The notes: generated by a model from the letters alone, not told the origin. Positions 8,724-19,243 are shown, numbered from the stretch's first letter. The stretch is 64,000 bases of DNA from Rhizomicrobium electricum (GCF_011762045.1 NZ_JAASQS010000004.1:186001-250000), one strand, 5' to 3'. Numbers and translations are program-made.

Positions 8724-9755
8724 CTACGGCCGCTTAGGATTGAGTGCACACGTCACGCCGCGTTTGGCGGCTCCGGCACAGTCGACCACCTCGAATGGCG
8801 CCTTGACCCCGTTGAGCGGCAGGTAGGCGACAAGGCCTTGCGGGTGCTGCGAGCATTTGAACTCGACGACAAAGCGCTTCAGGTTGGTTTCCTGGCCGTG
8901 CAGGCGGACATCGTTGTCGGCGGCATCGCAGGCAATGGCGCGCTGCTTGAGCTCCTTGCGGAAGGTCTGTGGCGTCAGGGCTTCGCCGCCGTTATCCGAC
9001 AGCTTGCAAGGCAGACCGCGCGCATTGGACTCGCGGCAACTCAAGGCTCGCGCCGGCGCGGTCGAGCCTGGAAGAGCATAGGTCACGATGTAGCCGGTAT
9101 TGTCGGTGCAGGCCACTTCGCCGAACTCGACATGGGCGCTGGAATTATTGCCGACCCAGCGGTAGTCGCGTGCGGTGCAGGGCGTGCCGATGCGCGTCAT
9201 CAGGTTGGTCGCGATGGTTTTGACGTCGGCGACTTCCGGCTGCAGGCAGGCCGGCCCAGGCTTGCGCCCGGCCGCCTTGTCGGCGGCGTTGGCGGCGTCG
9301 GCCGCCAGACAGGATAGCGCGGTGGTGGGCAGGGATTCGCGCGAGGTCAGGAAATAGCCAAGGCCGTTGGTGCAGACGGTTTCATAGGTTTTCGTCTGAA
9401 CGGTTTTGCCGTCAACGGTTGCGGGACCTTCGGCGGCGAGAACCGCTTTGTCGACTTGGCAGGCAAACGGCATTGCAGCCACCAAGGCTGTCGCGGCTGC
9501 TTTGTCTTCCTTCATCAAGTCTTCGACCGTCTTGCCTTTGTTGTCGCCGCTCAGGCGCTTGGATACGTCGACATAGTCCTGCAGCTTGTTGAAATCCTCG
9601 GCCGAGATATTGCCGCGGCCCATTTGGGTACCTGGCGCTACGACGCCGCCGGGACCGCTGCCGGCGCCCCCGCCGCCCACGGGACTGGTTTGGGCTGCTG
9701 CGGCCGTTGCGGTCAGAAGCAGTCCAAGTCCGGCAATCGCGATCATGCGTGGCAT
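8724..9755 (-). CDS. Exported cysteine-rich repeat protein of unknown function
   Basis: A 343-residue protein with a signal peptide (MPRMIAIAGLGLLLTATAAAAQ) and a Gly/Pro-rich linker. The mature region contains about three related units, each with a pattern of Cys-x-x-x-x-Gly-Tyr/Leu, then a strand ending in Leu-Pro, then a Cys pair about 10-15 residues apart: VCTNGLGYFLTSRESLP...LSCLAA, ACTDNTGYIVTYALPG...LSCRES...LPCKLS, and KCSQHPQGLVAYLPLNG...VDCAGA...VTCALN. Paired cysteines in an exported protein suggest disulphide-stabilised domains. The start at 9755 is chosen for the GGAGG just upstream; an in-frame ATG at 9890 would add an implausible leader. Function unknown. Confidence 0.8.
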   Translation of the reverse strand: MPRMIAIAGLGLLLTATAAAAQTSPVGGGGAGSGPGGVVAPGTQMGRGNISAEDFNKLQDYVDVSKRLSGDNKGKTVEDLMKEDKAAATALVAAMPFACQVDKAVLAAEGPATVDGKTVQTKTYETVCTNGLGYFLTSRESLPTTALSCLAADAANAADKAAGRKPGPACLQPEVADVKTIATNLMTRIGTPCTARDYRWVGNNSSAHVEFGEVACTDNTGYIVTYALPGSTAPARALSCRESNARGLPCKLSDNGGEALTPQTFRKELKQRAIACDAADNDVRLHGQETNLKRFVVEFKCSQHPQGLVAYLPLNGVKAPFEVVDCAGAAKRGVTCALNPKRP

Positions 9756-10179
9756 GTGTGGTCCTCCCCCTTGCCTTTTCTCGGCATGCAGGCGCGTGGA
9801 ACGCGCTGGGTCACGCCGGGTGCGTGAGAGGATAGCTTTCTCTGGGAGCGTTACCAATAAACAAATTGTGTCATATATGTGGCGTGGCATGCGTCAACCA
9901 GCCACATGAGGAAATCTATATATCATATTAAATATCAATGGCTTGAGAGATAATGAAAATGAAGTGCACAACGATGGCGTGAATCTGCAACACGATTCGA
10001 CCTTTTTCGACACAATGTAGCCCCATTCTTGACGGGCCGATGTTGATAGCGTTATCAACACTCAACTGGGGCTTGGGCGTGCATTGGGTAAGCGCTGACG
10101 GCTGCTGCTTCGCGGCTATTCGACGTTGATCGAATTGCCTCTGACCCCGGTCGATAACCATCCCAGGGGAGGGAAAAAT
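9756..10179. promoter_or_regulatory. Divergent control region of the Cys-rich protein and TonB receptor genes
   Basis: A 424 bp gap, AT-richer than its surroundings (9850-9990). It carries the receptor promoter/operator described at 10029-10060, and a GCGTTACCA half-site at 9849-9857 resembling one arm of that operator on the side of the minus-strand gene. No gene is seen in it. Confidence 0.5.
10029..10060 (+). promoter_or_regulatory. Receptor promoter overlapped by a LacI-type operator
   Basis: TTGACG (10029-10034), a 17-nt spacer and TTATCA (10052-10057) form a plausible sigma-70 promoter. The 20-bp near-palindrome TGTTGATAGCGTTATCAACA (10041-10060; 9 of 10 positions symmetric, central CG) covers the -10 box. 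A central CG in a TGATA-TATCA palindrome is the hallmark of LacI-family operators, so a LacI-type repressor probably controls the receptor gene beginning at 10180. Confidence 0.7.
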
Positions 10180-13100
10180 ATGCATCCAACAGTGAGTAGA
10201 TGGAGTGGACGCGCGAAGACCGCACTTCTCGGCTCGAGCATGCTTGCGAGCGTTGCTGTGTTGGCCGCTGCGCCGGCTTACGGGCAGGAAATGATGGAAA
10301 CGGTCACCGTGACCGGCATCCGAGCCAGTCTTCAGTCGGCCCAGGCGATCAAGCAGAACGCCGACCAAGTGGTCGACTCGATCACCGCGGTGGATATCGG
10401 TGCGTTGCCGGACAACAGCGTTGCGGAAGCGCTGCAACGCGTGCCGGGCGTTCAGATCACCCGCACCGACCAGCCCAATGACCCTCTGCGCTGGGCCGGT
10501 TACGGCAATGGCGTTTTCATTCGCGGCCTGTCGTGGGTGAAATCGCTCGTCAACGGCGAGGAAATCTTCGGTGCCGAGAACGGCCGTACCATCAGTTTCG
10601 CCGATATTTCCCCGGATCTCATGTCGGGTGTGGACGTCTACAAGAACCCCAGCGCCAAGATGATCGAAGGCGGCGTCGGTGGTACGGTGAATCTCAAGAC
10701 GCGCAAGCCGTTCGATTTTGACGGTCGCAAGATCGCGGTATCGGGCTCGCTCGATTATGGAATGGTGGCCGATAAGGCCGGCCCGTCGGTCAACGTTCTC
10801 TACAGTGACCGCCTCAACACGAAGATCGGCGAATTCGGTGCGCTGGTCTCCGCCAGCTATCAGAATCTGATCAACGCCAACAACATCGGCACGACCGACC
10901 CCTGGACCAGAAACCAGAGGACGGGTCCTTGGACGAACAGCACGGACAATTACCCCCCGTTCCAGACGGATCAGTATTATCCGCGTGGTCTGACCAAGGC
11001 CTTCGGCATGGTCGGCTATCGCCACATGGATTGGAAGCAGCCGCGTGTGACGTTCGATGCGACGCTGCAATGGCGGCCGAACGACAAGCTCGAGGTCACC
11101 TTCGTCGGTTTGTTCACGAAGGCCGAACCGCAGAGCGACGAACACAACGTGGCCTGGATCGTTCCGGTGGTGAACACGCAGCATTGCGGCACGCATATGA
11201 ATGGTTCGGCAGCGACCGAAACGGACGGTTCTTGCACCTATCCGCTCAACTCGTTGTCGTCCCTGCAAGCCGGAGATATGACCTCTGCCTTGGCGTCGAT
11301 GCAGAGCTACGGCTACGACGGCAACGGCTACCTGAATAAAGGCACGATCTTCAACGCCCAGTCCGACTCGACGTACGTCAACTATTTCGACACTCGCTTC
11401 GACGTTCGCCATCACATCAACAAGAACGCCGAACTGACTTTGAAGTATCAGCCCACCAACAACCTAACGGTGGTGGTGGATGCGAGCTACGTCGAATCGC
11501 GCGCGACCATGTCGAGCATGACCATGTACTACGGCACCAAGAGTGACCGGTACATGCAGTCGTCCAACTACTCCGGGCACGCCGAGTTCTATCCGAATGC
11601 GCCGCATATCAACGTCAAGTTCGACCTCACCGATGCCTCGCCTCAGTTCACCTATGACGACGTAGGCCGGAAGGCCTTGGCCGATCAGAGCGAATACCTC
11701 TGGGCAGCGGCTATGGACCACTACGAGAACAACTTCGCACAGGCTTATGTCACCCGCGCCGACGCCACCTACACCTTTAACGGCAACGGTCTTGGCGGCT
11801 GGCTGAAGTCGGTCGACGCCGGCTTCCGCAGCGCGTTCAAGTCATCGGCGACGCGTAATACCGGTTGGAACTGGGGCCGTATCGGCTTTGCGACCTGGAA
11901 CACGCTGAACTGCGGTCGTACTTCCAGCTATGGCGCCAACTATGTCCCGGTCGCGGAGTGCGCCACGAATCTCGGCGATTTCTCGACCCGTCTGGCCGGT
12001 AACACCGAGTACTACGCGTTCCCGGACTTTTTCGGAAAGAGCATGCCGGGCGTCTGGGAGCCGTCGCTCAACTGGATGAAGCAGCCTTACAAAGTGTGGC
12101 AGGACCTCCAGCCGATGTTCACCGAGTTGGCCAAGATCAAGTGGCCTTACACCGCGGCGAACACACCGGAAGCGGGCGCTTCGACGGCGGCCGACAGCAC
12201 CTGGATTCCGGCCATCGTGCGCGACGGGACCTGCACAGGCACGCCCTATCTGTGCAACAGCGTGTACACCAGAGGGACGGTGAATACGCAGCGTGAGGAC
12301 ACCCTGGCGGGATATTTCGTCGCTTCCTTTGCGCACGAAACCTTCCTCGGCATGGAACTGCCGATCGACGGCAATATCGGTGTTCGCTTTGTCAATACCC
12401 GTTACGACAGCGGCCAGGGCCAATTGCGGATGCCGAACGTGACGGATTGCACCACTGCCGCGGCCGGCTCCGACCGGGCGGCGACCTGCACGTTCCTCGG
12501 TGCGCAGAACAACTCCACGACGGCGTATCCGGGTGTTGTGAACGAGTATCTCAATGTGCTGCCGTCGTTCAATTTCCGCGCTGCCATAAGCGACAAGCTG
12601 CAACTCCGCCTTGGCTATTCGCAAGGTCTGGTCAGGCCCGATCTCGACCGCATGCGCAACTACACCCAGCTCAGCTATGCCTGGGGCGCCATGACGGCTC
12701 GCGATCAGTTTGCGTCCTCCAACCCGCGGACAGGCACGGGCAGCAATCCTTATCTCAAGCCGACTTATTCGCAGAACTACGACGTCAGCCTCGAGTGGTT
12801 CTTCTCGCCTAGCGGCAATGTGGCTCTGGCGTTGTTCCACAAGACCATCTCCAACTACGTCATGAGCGGCATCCAGCCGATGTCGTTCACGCGCAATGGC
12901 GTCACCCAGACGTTCAACGTGTCGAGCTACGTGAACGGTTCCAAGGGGACGGTGGAAGGCTTCGAACTCTCCTATCAGCAGTTCTACGATCAGCTGCCGG
13001 GAGCTTGGGGCGGGATCGGCGTGCAGGCCAACTACACGAAGATCTACAATGCCGGTGGCGCCAACCCCGTCGCCGCCATTTACAACCCGGTTAACGGCGT

Positions 13101-13509
13101 CAACGCCTACTCCAACATCAACGGCACCGACTTCACGCCGCAGGCGCTCGGCTATGCGGGCGACACCACCCTTCCGATGGAAGGCATGTCGAACGACAGC
13201 TTCAACGTCGCGCTGATGTACGAGAAGTACGGAATTTCCGGGCGCATCGCCTATAACTGGCGTTCGCGTAACCTGGTCAACTCCTATCCGGCCAACATCT
13301 TCCAGCCGGTGTTCCAGAGGAGCTACGGCCAGCTCGATGCGTCGTTCCTCTACACCTTCCTGGAGCACTACAAGGTCGGTATTCAGGGCGCCAATCTGCT
13401 CAAGCAGACCGCGGTCCTGGAAGTCGGCCCGACCGTGGCCAGCAAGCATCAGTATCAGTGGGTCGAAGGCGAGCGGAAGCTCTCGCTTGTCCTGCGCGCC
13501 ACCTGGTAA
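10180..13509 (+). CDS. TonB-dependent outer-membrane receptor (TIGR01782-like)
   Basis: An 1,109-residue receptor. A long signal peptide ends near AYGQE (residue ~38). It is followed by the TonB-box-like ETVTVTGIRASLQSA and a plug domain with VAEALQRVPGVQITR. The remaining ~900 residues alternate polar and aromatic strands of a 22-stranded barrel and end in an aromatic residue (RATW), as outer-membrane barrels do. The form is that of large Xanthomonas/Caulobacter receptors used for carbohydrate or peptide import. The start at 10180 follows AGGGGAGGG at 10165-10173. Its own LacI-type operator is upstream, a strong terminator is downstream, and two sulfotransferase genes follow. The substrate is unknown; the operator points to a sugar or glycoside. 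Confidence 0.93.
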   Translation: MHPTVSRWSGRAKTALLGSSMLASVAVLAAAPAYGQEMMETVTVTGIRASLQSAQAIKQNADQVVDSITAVDIGALPDNSVAEALQRVPGVQITRTDQPNDPLRWAGYGNGVFIRGLSWVKSLVNGEEIFGAENGRTISFADISPDLMSGVDVYKNPSAKMIEGGVGGTVNLKTRKPFDFDGRKIAVSGSLDYGMVADKAGPSVNVLYSDRLNTKIGEFGALVSASYQNLINANNIGTTDPWTRNQRTGPWTNSTDNYPPFQTDQYYPRGLTKAFGMVGYRHMDWKQPRVTFDATLQWRPNDKLEVTFVGLFTKAEPQSDEHNVAWIVPVVNTQHCGTHMNGSAATETDGSCTYPLNSLSSLQAGDMTSALASMQSYGYDGNGYLNKGTIFNAQSDSTYVNYFDTRFDVRHHINKNAELTLKYQPTNNLTVVVDASYVESRATMSSMTMYYGTKSDRYMQSSNYSGHAEFYPNAPHINVKFDLTDASPQFTYDDVGRKALADQSEYLWAAAMDHYENNFAQAYVTRADATYTFNGNGLGGWLKSVDAGFRSAFKSSATRNTGWNWGRIGFATWNTLNCGRTSSYGANYVPVAECATNLGDFSTRLAGNTEYYAFPDFFGKSMPGVWEPSLNWMKQPYKVWQDLQPMFTELAKIKWPYTAANTPEAGASTAADSTWIPAIVRDGTCTGTPYLCNSVYTRGTVNTQREDTLAGYFVASFAHETFLGMELPIDGNIGVRFVNTRYDSGQGQLRMPNVTDCTTAAAGSDRAATCTFLGAQNNSTTAYPGVVNEYLNVLPSFNFRAAISDKLQLRLGYSQGLVRPDLDRMRNYTQLSYAWGAMTARDQFASSNPRTGTGSNPYLKPTYSQNYDVSLEWFFSPSGNVALALFHKTISNYVMSGIQPMSFTRNGVTQTFNVSSYVNGSKGTVEGFELSYQQFYDQLPGAWGGIGVQANYTKIYNAGGANPVAAIYNPVNGVNAYSNINGTDFTPQALGYAGDTTLPMEGMSNDSFNVALMYEKYGISGRIAYNWRSRNLVNSYPANIFQPVFQRSYGQLDASFLYTFLEHYKVGIQGANLLKQTAVLEVGPTVASKHQYQWVEGERKLSLVLRATW

Positions 13510-13530
13510 ACGTCCCAACCTGAGTATTTC

Positions 13531-13562
13531 GGCCCCCCGGTACTGCCGGGGGGCCTTTTTTC
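13531..13562 (+). terminator. Strong Rho-independent terminator of the receptor gene
   Basis: GGCCCCCCGG (13531-13540) pairs perfectly with CCGGGGGGCC (13546-13555) around a 5-nt loop, followed by a run of T from 13556. Confidence 0.92.
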
Positions 13563-13631
13563 TTCTTCGGCGATCTTCACGGCAAACTGCAGAATTGGAT
13601 AGTGTTGTCGTCGTTATCCCGTGAGTGTGTC

Positions 13632-15101
13632 ATGTGCAGTCAGAGCCATACGTCCAGCGACGCTGCCTATCAGGCGGCGGTGGCCCTGCATATGCAAGGG
13701 CGGACGGCGGAAGCCGAAGCCGCCTATCTCGGCGTTCTCAATACCCATCCCGATCACGGCAACGCGCTGCATGGACTCAGCGTGCTCTATGTCCAAACCG
13801 GACGCACGGAGGCTGCCGTGGGATGCCTTCGCCGGGCCGTGGCTGCAACACCCAACGATCCCGTGTTGTGGTGCGGCCTTGGCGAAGTGCTGGGGGCGTT
13901 GCAGGGCCATGATGAAGCCGCGCAGTGCTTTGCACGGGCCACGCAGTTGGCTCCCGACTTCGCGCTGGCTCATTTCAACCGCGGCACGGCCTTGTTCTAT
14001 CTCGGCTGCGCGGCCGAGGCGGCAGATGCTTTCTCCCGTGCCGTTGCGCTGGAGCCGCAAGATCCGGCCTTCCGGCGCGCTCTTTTGGGTATCGAAAAAG
14101 TCCAACCCGGCAATGTGCACCTCAAAGCGCTCGAAGCCATGGCGCAGGACGGGCTGTCGCCGTCGGAGCGGATTGCTCTCCATTTTGCGCTGGCCAAAGC
14201 GTATGACGACCTCGGTGACTATGCCCGCGCCTTTGCCGAGCTCGCTCGGGGCAATGCCGAAAAGCGGCGCTTCAGCCGCTACAGCATCGCCACCGATCTC
14301 GCGCGGTTCGAAGCGATTGCCGCAACATTTTCGGCGGATTTCCTCTCCTCTCATGCCGGCTTGGGCACTTCGAGCGATGTGCCGGTATTCGTGATCGGCA
14401 TGCCACGTTCGGGGACGAGCCTGGTCGAGCAGATCCTCGCCAGCCATCCGGATGTCTTCGGTGCAGGCGAACGCGATATACTGCCATCCTTCATCAACGC
14501 CGGAAGGGTGGGACGCGAATTCCCCGCCGGCGTGGGTGCGCTCGAAGATTCCGCGTGGACGCGACTTGGGGAAGATTACGTCCGGACTCTGCGAGCCCTG
14601 GCGCCCGATGTTGCACGGATCACCGACAAGCTGCCACTCAACTTCCATCTCGTCGGCCTGATCCGGATCGCGATGCCCAATGCGCGCATCGTTCATGTCC
14701 GGCGCGATCCGCTCGATACGTGTTTTTCGTGTTTCTCGACGTTGTTCGACGATGATCTGGACTTCAGCTGCGATCTCGCCGACCTGGCGCGCTATTACCA
14801 CGGTTACCACCGTTTGATGGATCATTGGCGGGCGGTATTGCCGGCCGGTGTCATGCTCGAAGTGCAATACGAAAGGCTCGTCGCCGATATCGACGCCGAA
14901 GCACGCCGGCTAATCGACTTCTGCGGCCTTGACTGGAACGAACGCTGCCTCAAATTCTATGAAACGAGGCGGCCGGTTCAGACGGCAAGTGCGCTGCAGG
15001 TGCGCCAGCCGCTCTATACGAGTTCGGTCGGTCGCGCCGCGCGTTACGCGCCCTGGTTGGAGCCCCTGCGCCGACGGCTGGAAGCGCAGGAAGGCACCTG
15101 A
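13632..15101 (+). CDS. TPR-containing sulfotransferase
   Basis: A 489-residue cytosolic-looking protein. The first ~150 residues are tetratricopeptide repeats (for example AYLGVLNTHPDHGNALHGLS, LRRAVAATPNDPVLWCGLGE, FARATQLAPDFALAHFNRGT). The C-terminal half is a PAPS-dependent sulfotransferase: the 5'-phosphosulfate loop is [14 protein letters not shown] (near residue 256) and the 3'-phosphate region is [15 protein letters not shown] (near 354). It should transfer sulfate to an unknown acceptor, perhaps a glycan or peptide bound by the repeats. The gene lies 122 bp after a TonB receptor and 2 bp before a paralogue. ATG 13632 is preferred over GTG 13602; neither has a strong ribosome-binding site. 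Confidence 0.9.
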   Translation: MCSQSHTSSDAAYQAAVALHMQGRTAEAEAAYLGVLNTHPDHGNALHGLSVLYVQTGRTEAAVGCLRRAVAATPNDPVLWCGLGEVLGALQGHDEAAQCFARATQLAPDFALAHFNRGTALFYLGCAAEAADAFSRAVALEPQDPAFRRALLGIEKVQPGNVHLKALEAMAQDGLSPSERIALHFALAKAYDDLGDYARAFAELARGNAEKRRFSRYSIATDLARFEAIAATFSADFLSSHAGLGTSSDVPVFVIGMPRSGTSLVEQILASHPDVFGAGERDILPSFINAGRVGREFPAGVGALEDSAWTRLGEDYVRTLRALAPDVARITDKLPLNFHLVGLIRIAMPNARIVHVRRDPLDTCFSCFSTLFDDDLDFSCDLADLARYYHGYHRLMDHWRAVLPAGVMLEVQYERLVADIDAEARRLIDFCGLDWNERCLKFYETRRPVQTASALQVRQPLYTSSVGRAARYAPWLEPLRRRLEAQEGT

Positions 15102-15103
15102 TC

Positions 15104-16570
15104 ATGCCGGCTCCGGAGTTTTTCCTGAATCAGCAGCTGGCGACGGCGATGGACCTGTGCCGGGCCGGAGAGGTCGACCGGGCGAAGTCCATCTATGCCT
15201 CGGTGATGGCGGCGGCGCCGTGGCGGATCGAGCCCTATCTCGGCAGTGGTCATATCTGTCTGTCGAGTGGCCAGTTCGAGGAGGCCCACTACTGGTTCGA
15301 ACGCGCGCGCGATGTTGCGCCGGATGACCCTGCGGTTTTGGACGGCGCCGGATCGGCTCTTCTCGCCTTGGGGCGTCCGGCCGAGGCGCTGGCCTTGTTC
15401 GAAAAGCTGCAAGCAGTCGCTCCTCATTCCGACGTTGCGTTTCACCAAGCTGGCGAAGCCTTGAGCCAGCTCGGACGCATCAAGGAGGCGCGGACGGCGC
15501 TGGAGCGGGCCGTGGCACTGGCGCCCGATGTTGCCGGCCATCATTGTTTGTTGGCGCAGTTTGCCCGCTTTGTCGAAGGCGATCCCCGTCTATCCGGTCT
15601 GGAATGGCTGTCGCAAAAGGCGGAAAGTCTTTCCGAAGCCGATCAATGCGAGCTTCACTTCGCGCTTGCCAAGGCCTGTGATGATCTTGGCCGCCACGCT
15701 GAAGCATTCGAGCACTGGCGAATCGCCAATGCCATCAAGCGCCGCCACATCGTCTACGACGAGGCGCTATTTCTGGGCGTTCTGCGCGATCTCGCTGCGG
15801 CATTCACGCCGAACGTCATTGCGTCCCGCCAAGGCGTCGGCGATCCGTCCGATGTTCCGGTCTTCGTCGTCGGAATGCCGCGGTCGGGAACGAGTCTGGT
15901 CGAACAGATCATCGCCAGCCATCCCGAAACGTTCGGCGCCGGCGAGAAGATGTATCTGCACTATCTGCTCGGGCAGGATTTGGCCGGACCGAACTTTCCG
16001 GCACATTTCGCCGGCGTGCGGAATGAGGATTTGCGAAAGTTGGGGTCCCTGTATGTCACGCGTCTCAGGGCCAATGCACCGAAAGCGAGGCGTATCGTCG
16101 ACAAGCTCACGGCGAATTTCATGCTGTGCGGCTTGATCCACCTCATCCTGCCTAAGGCAAAAATCATCCACGTCCGGCGCGATCCGCTCGATACCTGCTT
16201 TTCCTGCTTTACGAACATGTTCGCGCAGAACATCGACTACAGCTACGATCTTGGCGAACTCGGATGCTATTACCGCGCCTACGAAGGCCTGATGGCGCAC
16301 TGGCGACGTGTACTGCCGGAAGCGGCCATTCTCGATGTTTCATACGAGGCTCTGGTTGGCGATTTCGAAAGCCAGGCACGGCGTATCATTGCCTATACCG
16401 GCCTCGAATGGGACGAGGCATGCCTTTCGTTCCACCGAACCAAACGGGTGGTTCATACGCTGAGTGCGTCCCAGGTTCGTCAGCCGCTGTATAGCCGCTC
16501 CGTCGGCCGGTCGGTTCCCTATGCCGCTTTTTTGCAGCCGTTACGGAAGGCACTCGCGGGCGAAACCTGA
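15104..16570 (+). CDS. TPR-containing sulfotransferase, paralogue of the preceding gene
   Basis: A 488-residue protein with the same architecture as its upstream neighbour: N-terminal TPR units ([60 protein letters not shown]) and a C-terminal sulfotransferase with [14 protein letters not shown] (near residue 256) and [19 protein letters not shown] (near 355). Matching lengths and motif positions show a tandem duplication that has since diverged, mainly in the TPR part. It starts 2 bp after the stop of the first gene, so both are translated from one mRNA. The different TPR halves suggest different acceptor specificity. Confidence 0.9.
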   Translation: MPAPEFFLNQQLATAMDLCRAGEVDRAKSIYASVMAAAPWRIEPYLGSGHICLSSGQFEEAHYWFERARDVAPDDPAVLDGAGSALLALGRPAEALALFEKLQAVAPHSDVAFHQAGEALSQLGRIKEARTALERAVALAPDVAGHHCLLAQFARFVEGDPRLSGLEWLSQKAESLSEADQCELHFALAKACDDLGRHAEAFEHWRIANAIKRRHIVYDEALFLGVLRDLAAAFTPNVIASRQGVGDPSDVPVFVVGMPRSGTSLVEQIIASHPETFGAGEKMYLHYLLGQDLAGPNFPAHFAGVRNEDLRKLGSLYVTRLRANAPKARRIVDKLTANFMLCGLIHLILPKAKIIHVRRDPLDTCFSCFTNMFAQNIDYSYDLGELGCYYRAYEGLMAHWRRVLPEAAILDVSYEALVGDFESQARRIIAYTGLEWDEACLSFHRTKRVVHTLSASQVRQPLYSRSVGRSVPYAAFLQPLRKALAGET

Positions 16571-16608
16571 CGGCGCAGCGATTTTGCATTTGCCGCGTTC
16601 TCTCCGCG

Positions 16609-19233
16609 ATGGAGAGCCGTGTGGCAAAGAAGAAACTCGCCTCGTACCGGGCCAAGCGTGATTTTTCCCGTACCGCCGAGCCCAGCGGGGCCGAGGTCGT
16701 GGCCCCGGCGCGGGCGTTGCGGTTTGTCGTTCAGAAACACGCCGCCTCGCATCTGCATTACGATTTCCGCCTGGAGATGAACGGTGTGTTCAAGTCCTGG
16801 GCGGTGGCCAAAGGTCCGTCCGTGGACGCGGCCGTGCGCCGGCTGGCGGCGGAAGTGGAAGATCATCCGCTCGATTACGGCGATTTCGAAGGCACCATTC
16901 CCAAGGGGCAATATGGCGGCGGGACTGTGATGCTGTGGGACCGCGGTTTTTGGCAACCCGAAGGTGATCCCAAGGCGCTCTACGCCAAAGGGGATCTCAA
17001 ATTCGTGCTGGCCGGCGAGAAGATGAAGGGCGGCTGGGTTTTGGTGCGTATGAAGAACGACAAGTACAAGCGCAAGCTCCCCAACTGGCTTTTGATCAAG
17101 CATCACGACGAATTCGAACAGCCTGGCAGTCCCGACGCGCTCCTTGATCTCGACCGTTCGGTCGCATCAGGCCGCAGCATGGACGATATCGCCGCCGGAA
17201 AGGGGCGAAAGCCGAAGCCGTTCATGCGTAACGCAAGCTTCGAGCGCGATGCGGTGTGGAATTCCAATCGCGCCGATGCCGGTGATCCTGTCGGGGAAAA
17301 GAAAGCGCAGTCCAAGAGCAAGCCCACCAAACCCAAGAGCATACCCGTTACCAAGATGCCGACCTTCGTGGCGCCAATGTTGTGCAAGCTGGTCGACCGG
17401 CCGCCAGAGGGCGCCGATTGGGTGCACGAGGTGAAGTTTGACGGCTATCGCATGCAATTGCGCGTGGAAGCGGGCAGGGCGGTGTTGCGCACGCGCAAAG
17501 GACTCGATTGGACCTCCCGCTTTGCGGCGATCGCTCGCGAGGCGCGAAAATTACCGGACGGAATCTACGATGGCGAGATCGTAGCCCTGGACGCCAACGG
17601 TGCCCCCGATTTCGCTGCGCTGCAGGCCGCGTTGTCCGATGGCCACGATGATGCTTTGATTTTCTTCGCGTTCGATCTCCCATTTGCCACCAGAGAGGAT
17701 CTACGTCCCCAGCCTTTGTCGGAGCGCAAAAAGCGTCTCAGCGCGATCCTGGCATCGACCGACAAAGGCCGTATTCGTTACGTCGAGCATTTCCACTCCG
17801 GTGGTGATGCTGTGCTGCAGTCGGCCTGCCGGATGGCGCTCGAAGGGATCGTGTCGAAAAATCTCACCGTCCCCTATACGTCCGAGCGTGACGGGTCGTG
17901 GACCAAAGCCAAGTGCCGCACCGGCCACGAGGTGGTGATCGGCGGCTGGAGCGATACCGAAGGCCGATTTCGTTCGCTGCTGGTTGGCGTCCATCGGGGC
18001 GAGCATCTCATCTATGTCGGGCGGGTCGGCACCGGCTACGGCAAAGATAAGGTCGCTCGTCTGTTGCCCCGTTTGAAGGCCGAGGCGAGCAAGCAAAATC
18101 CGTTCACCGGTGTGAATGCGCCACGCAGCAGTCGTGAGGTCCATTGGGTCAAGCCGGTGCTCGTTGCCGAGATCGAATTTGCCGGCTGGACCGGTGATGG
18201 GATGGTGCGCCAGGCTGCATTCAAGGCTCTGCGCGAGGACAAACCTGCCGGCGAGGTTGAAGCTGAAAAGCCGGTTCGACCTGCTACAGCGGTCCTTGCC
18301 AAACCGGTGACGAAATCCACCGCACGTGCGGGCAATTCCGTGGTGATGGGCGTACCGATCTCTCATCCGGATAAGCCGCTTTGGCCCGATGCCGGCGACG
18401 GGCGCCCCGTCACCAAGCTCGAATTGGCGCAGTATTTCGAAGCGGTCGGGCCGTGGATGCTGGAGCATCTCAAAGGCAGGCCATGCTCGATCGTCCGCGC
18501 CCCCGACGGGATCGCGGGCGAGCATTTCTTTCAGCGCCACGCCATGCCGCGTCAGTCGAACTTGCTGTCGACCGTCATGGTATCGGGCGATCGCAAGCCC
18601 TATCTTCAGATCGACCGGGTCGAAGCGCTCGCCGCTGTAGCGCAGGTCGCGGCGCTCGAACTGCATCCCTGGAACAACGTGCCGGGCAAGCCCGCCGAAC
18701 CGGGGCGGTTTGTGTTTGATCTAGACCCTGCGCCCGACGTGCCGTTCGATCGCGTCATCGAGGCGGCGCTCGAATTGAAGGACCGCCTCGACGCGATCGG
18801 ACTCGAGGCGTTCTGCAAAACCACCGGTGGCAAAGGGTTGCATCTCGTGACGCCCTTCGATGCCAAAACGATCGATTGGCCGTCGGCCAAAGCGCTCGCC
18901 CGCGAGATCTGCGCCCGGATGGCCACCGACTCGCCGAAGAAATACCTTGTCACGATGACCAAGAAGGACCGCGCGGGCCGGATCTTCCTCGATTATCTCC
19001 GCAACGACCGGATGGCGACCGCGGTCGCTCCGCTCTCGCCTCGAGCCCGCGAGGGCGCCACGGTTTCGATGCCGCTGACCTGGGCGCAGGTGAAGAAAGG
19101 CCTCGACCCGAAACGCTTTACCATCCGGACCGCACCGGCTTTGATCGCCCGGAGCGCCGCCTGGAAGGACTATGCAGCCCGTCCCAATCTCATTGCAGTG
19201 CTCAAACGTGTCGTCGGTCGTGCCGCGGCCTGA
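16609..19233 (+). CDS. ligD: ATP-dependent DNA ligase D
   Basis: An 874-residue three-domain enzyme of bacterial non-homologous end joining. The N-terminal 3'-phosphoesterase contains [19 protein letters not shown] and [17 protein letters not shown]. The central ligase has the adenylated lysine in [14 protein letters not shown] and motif YDGEIVALD. The C-terminal primase-polymerase domain contains [13 protein letters not shown] and [13 protein letters not shown]. This phosphoesterase-ligase-polymerase order matches the Pseudomonas/Rhizobiales type rather than the mycobacterial one. A GTG at 16621 with GGAGAG at 16611-16616 is an equally good start, giving 870 residues. No ku gene is present in this window. 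Confidence 0.93.
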   Translation: MESRVAKKKLASYRAKRDFSRTAEPSGAEVVAPARALRFVVQKHAASHLHYDFRLEMNGVFKSWAVAKGPSVDAAVRRLAAEVEDHPLDYGDFEGTIPKGQYGGGTVMLWDRGFWQPEGDPKALYAKGDLKFVLAGEKMKGGWVLVRMKNDKYKRKLPNWLLIKHHDEFEQPGSPDALLDLDRSVASGRSMDDIAAGKGRKPKPFMRNASFERDAVWNSNRADAGDPVGEKKAQSKSKPTKPKSIPVTKMPTFVAPMLCKLVDRPPEGADWVHEVKFDGYRMQLRVEAGRAVLRTRKGLDWTSRFAAIAREARKLPDGIYDGEIVALDANGAPDFAALQAALSDGHDDALIFFAFDLPFATREDLRPQPLSERKKRLSAILASTDKGRIRYVEHFHSGGDAVLQSACRMALEGIVSKNLTVPYTSERDGSWTKAKCRTGHEVVIGGWSDTEGRFRSLLVGVHRGEHLIYVGRVGTGYGKDKVARLLPRLKAEASKQNPFTGVNAPRSSREVHWVKPVLVAEIEFAGWTGDGMVRQAAFKALREDKPAGEVEAEKPVRPATAVLAKPVTKSTARAGNSVVMGVPISHPDKPLWPDAGDGRPVTKLELAQYFEAVGPWMLEHLKGRPCSIVRAPDGIAGEHFFQRHAMPRQSNLLSTVMVSGDRKPYLQIDRVEALAAVAQVAALELHPWNNVPGKPAEPGRFVFDLDPAPDVPFDRVIEAALELKDRLDAIGLEAFCKTTGGKGLHLVTPFDAKTIDWPSAKALAREICARMATDSPKKYLVTMTKKDRAGRIFLDYLRNDRMATAVAPLSPRAREGATVSMPLTWAQVKKGLDPKRFTIRTAPALIARSAAWKDYAARPNLIAVLKRVVGRAAA

Positions 19234-19243
19234 ATTTGTCCGG

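Noticed and set aside
10142..10155. TGACCCCGGTCGAT as another ACCGGT-type operator
   Set aside because: It lacks the ACCGGT core and dyad symmetry, and lies too close to the ribosome-binding site of the receptor gene to be convincing.
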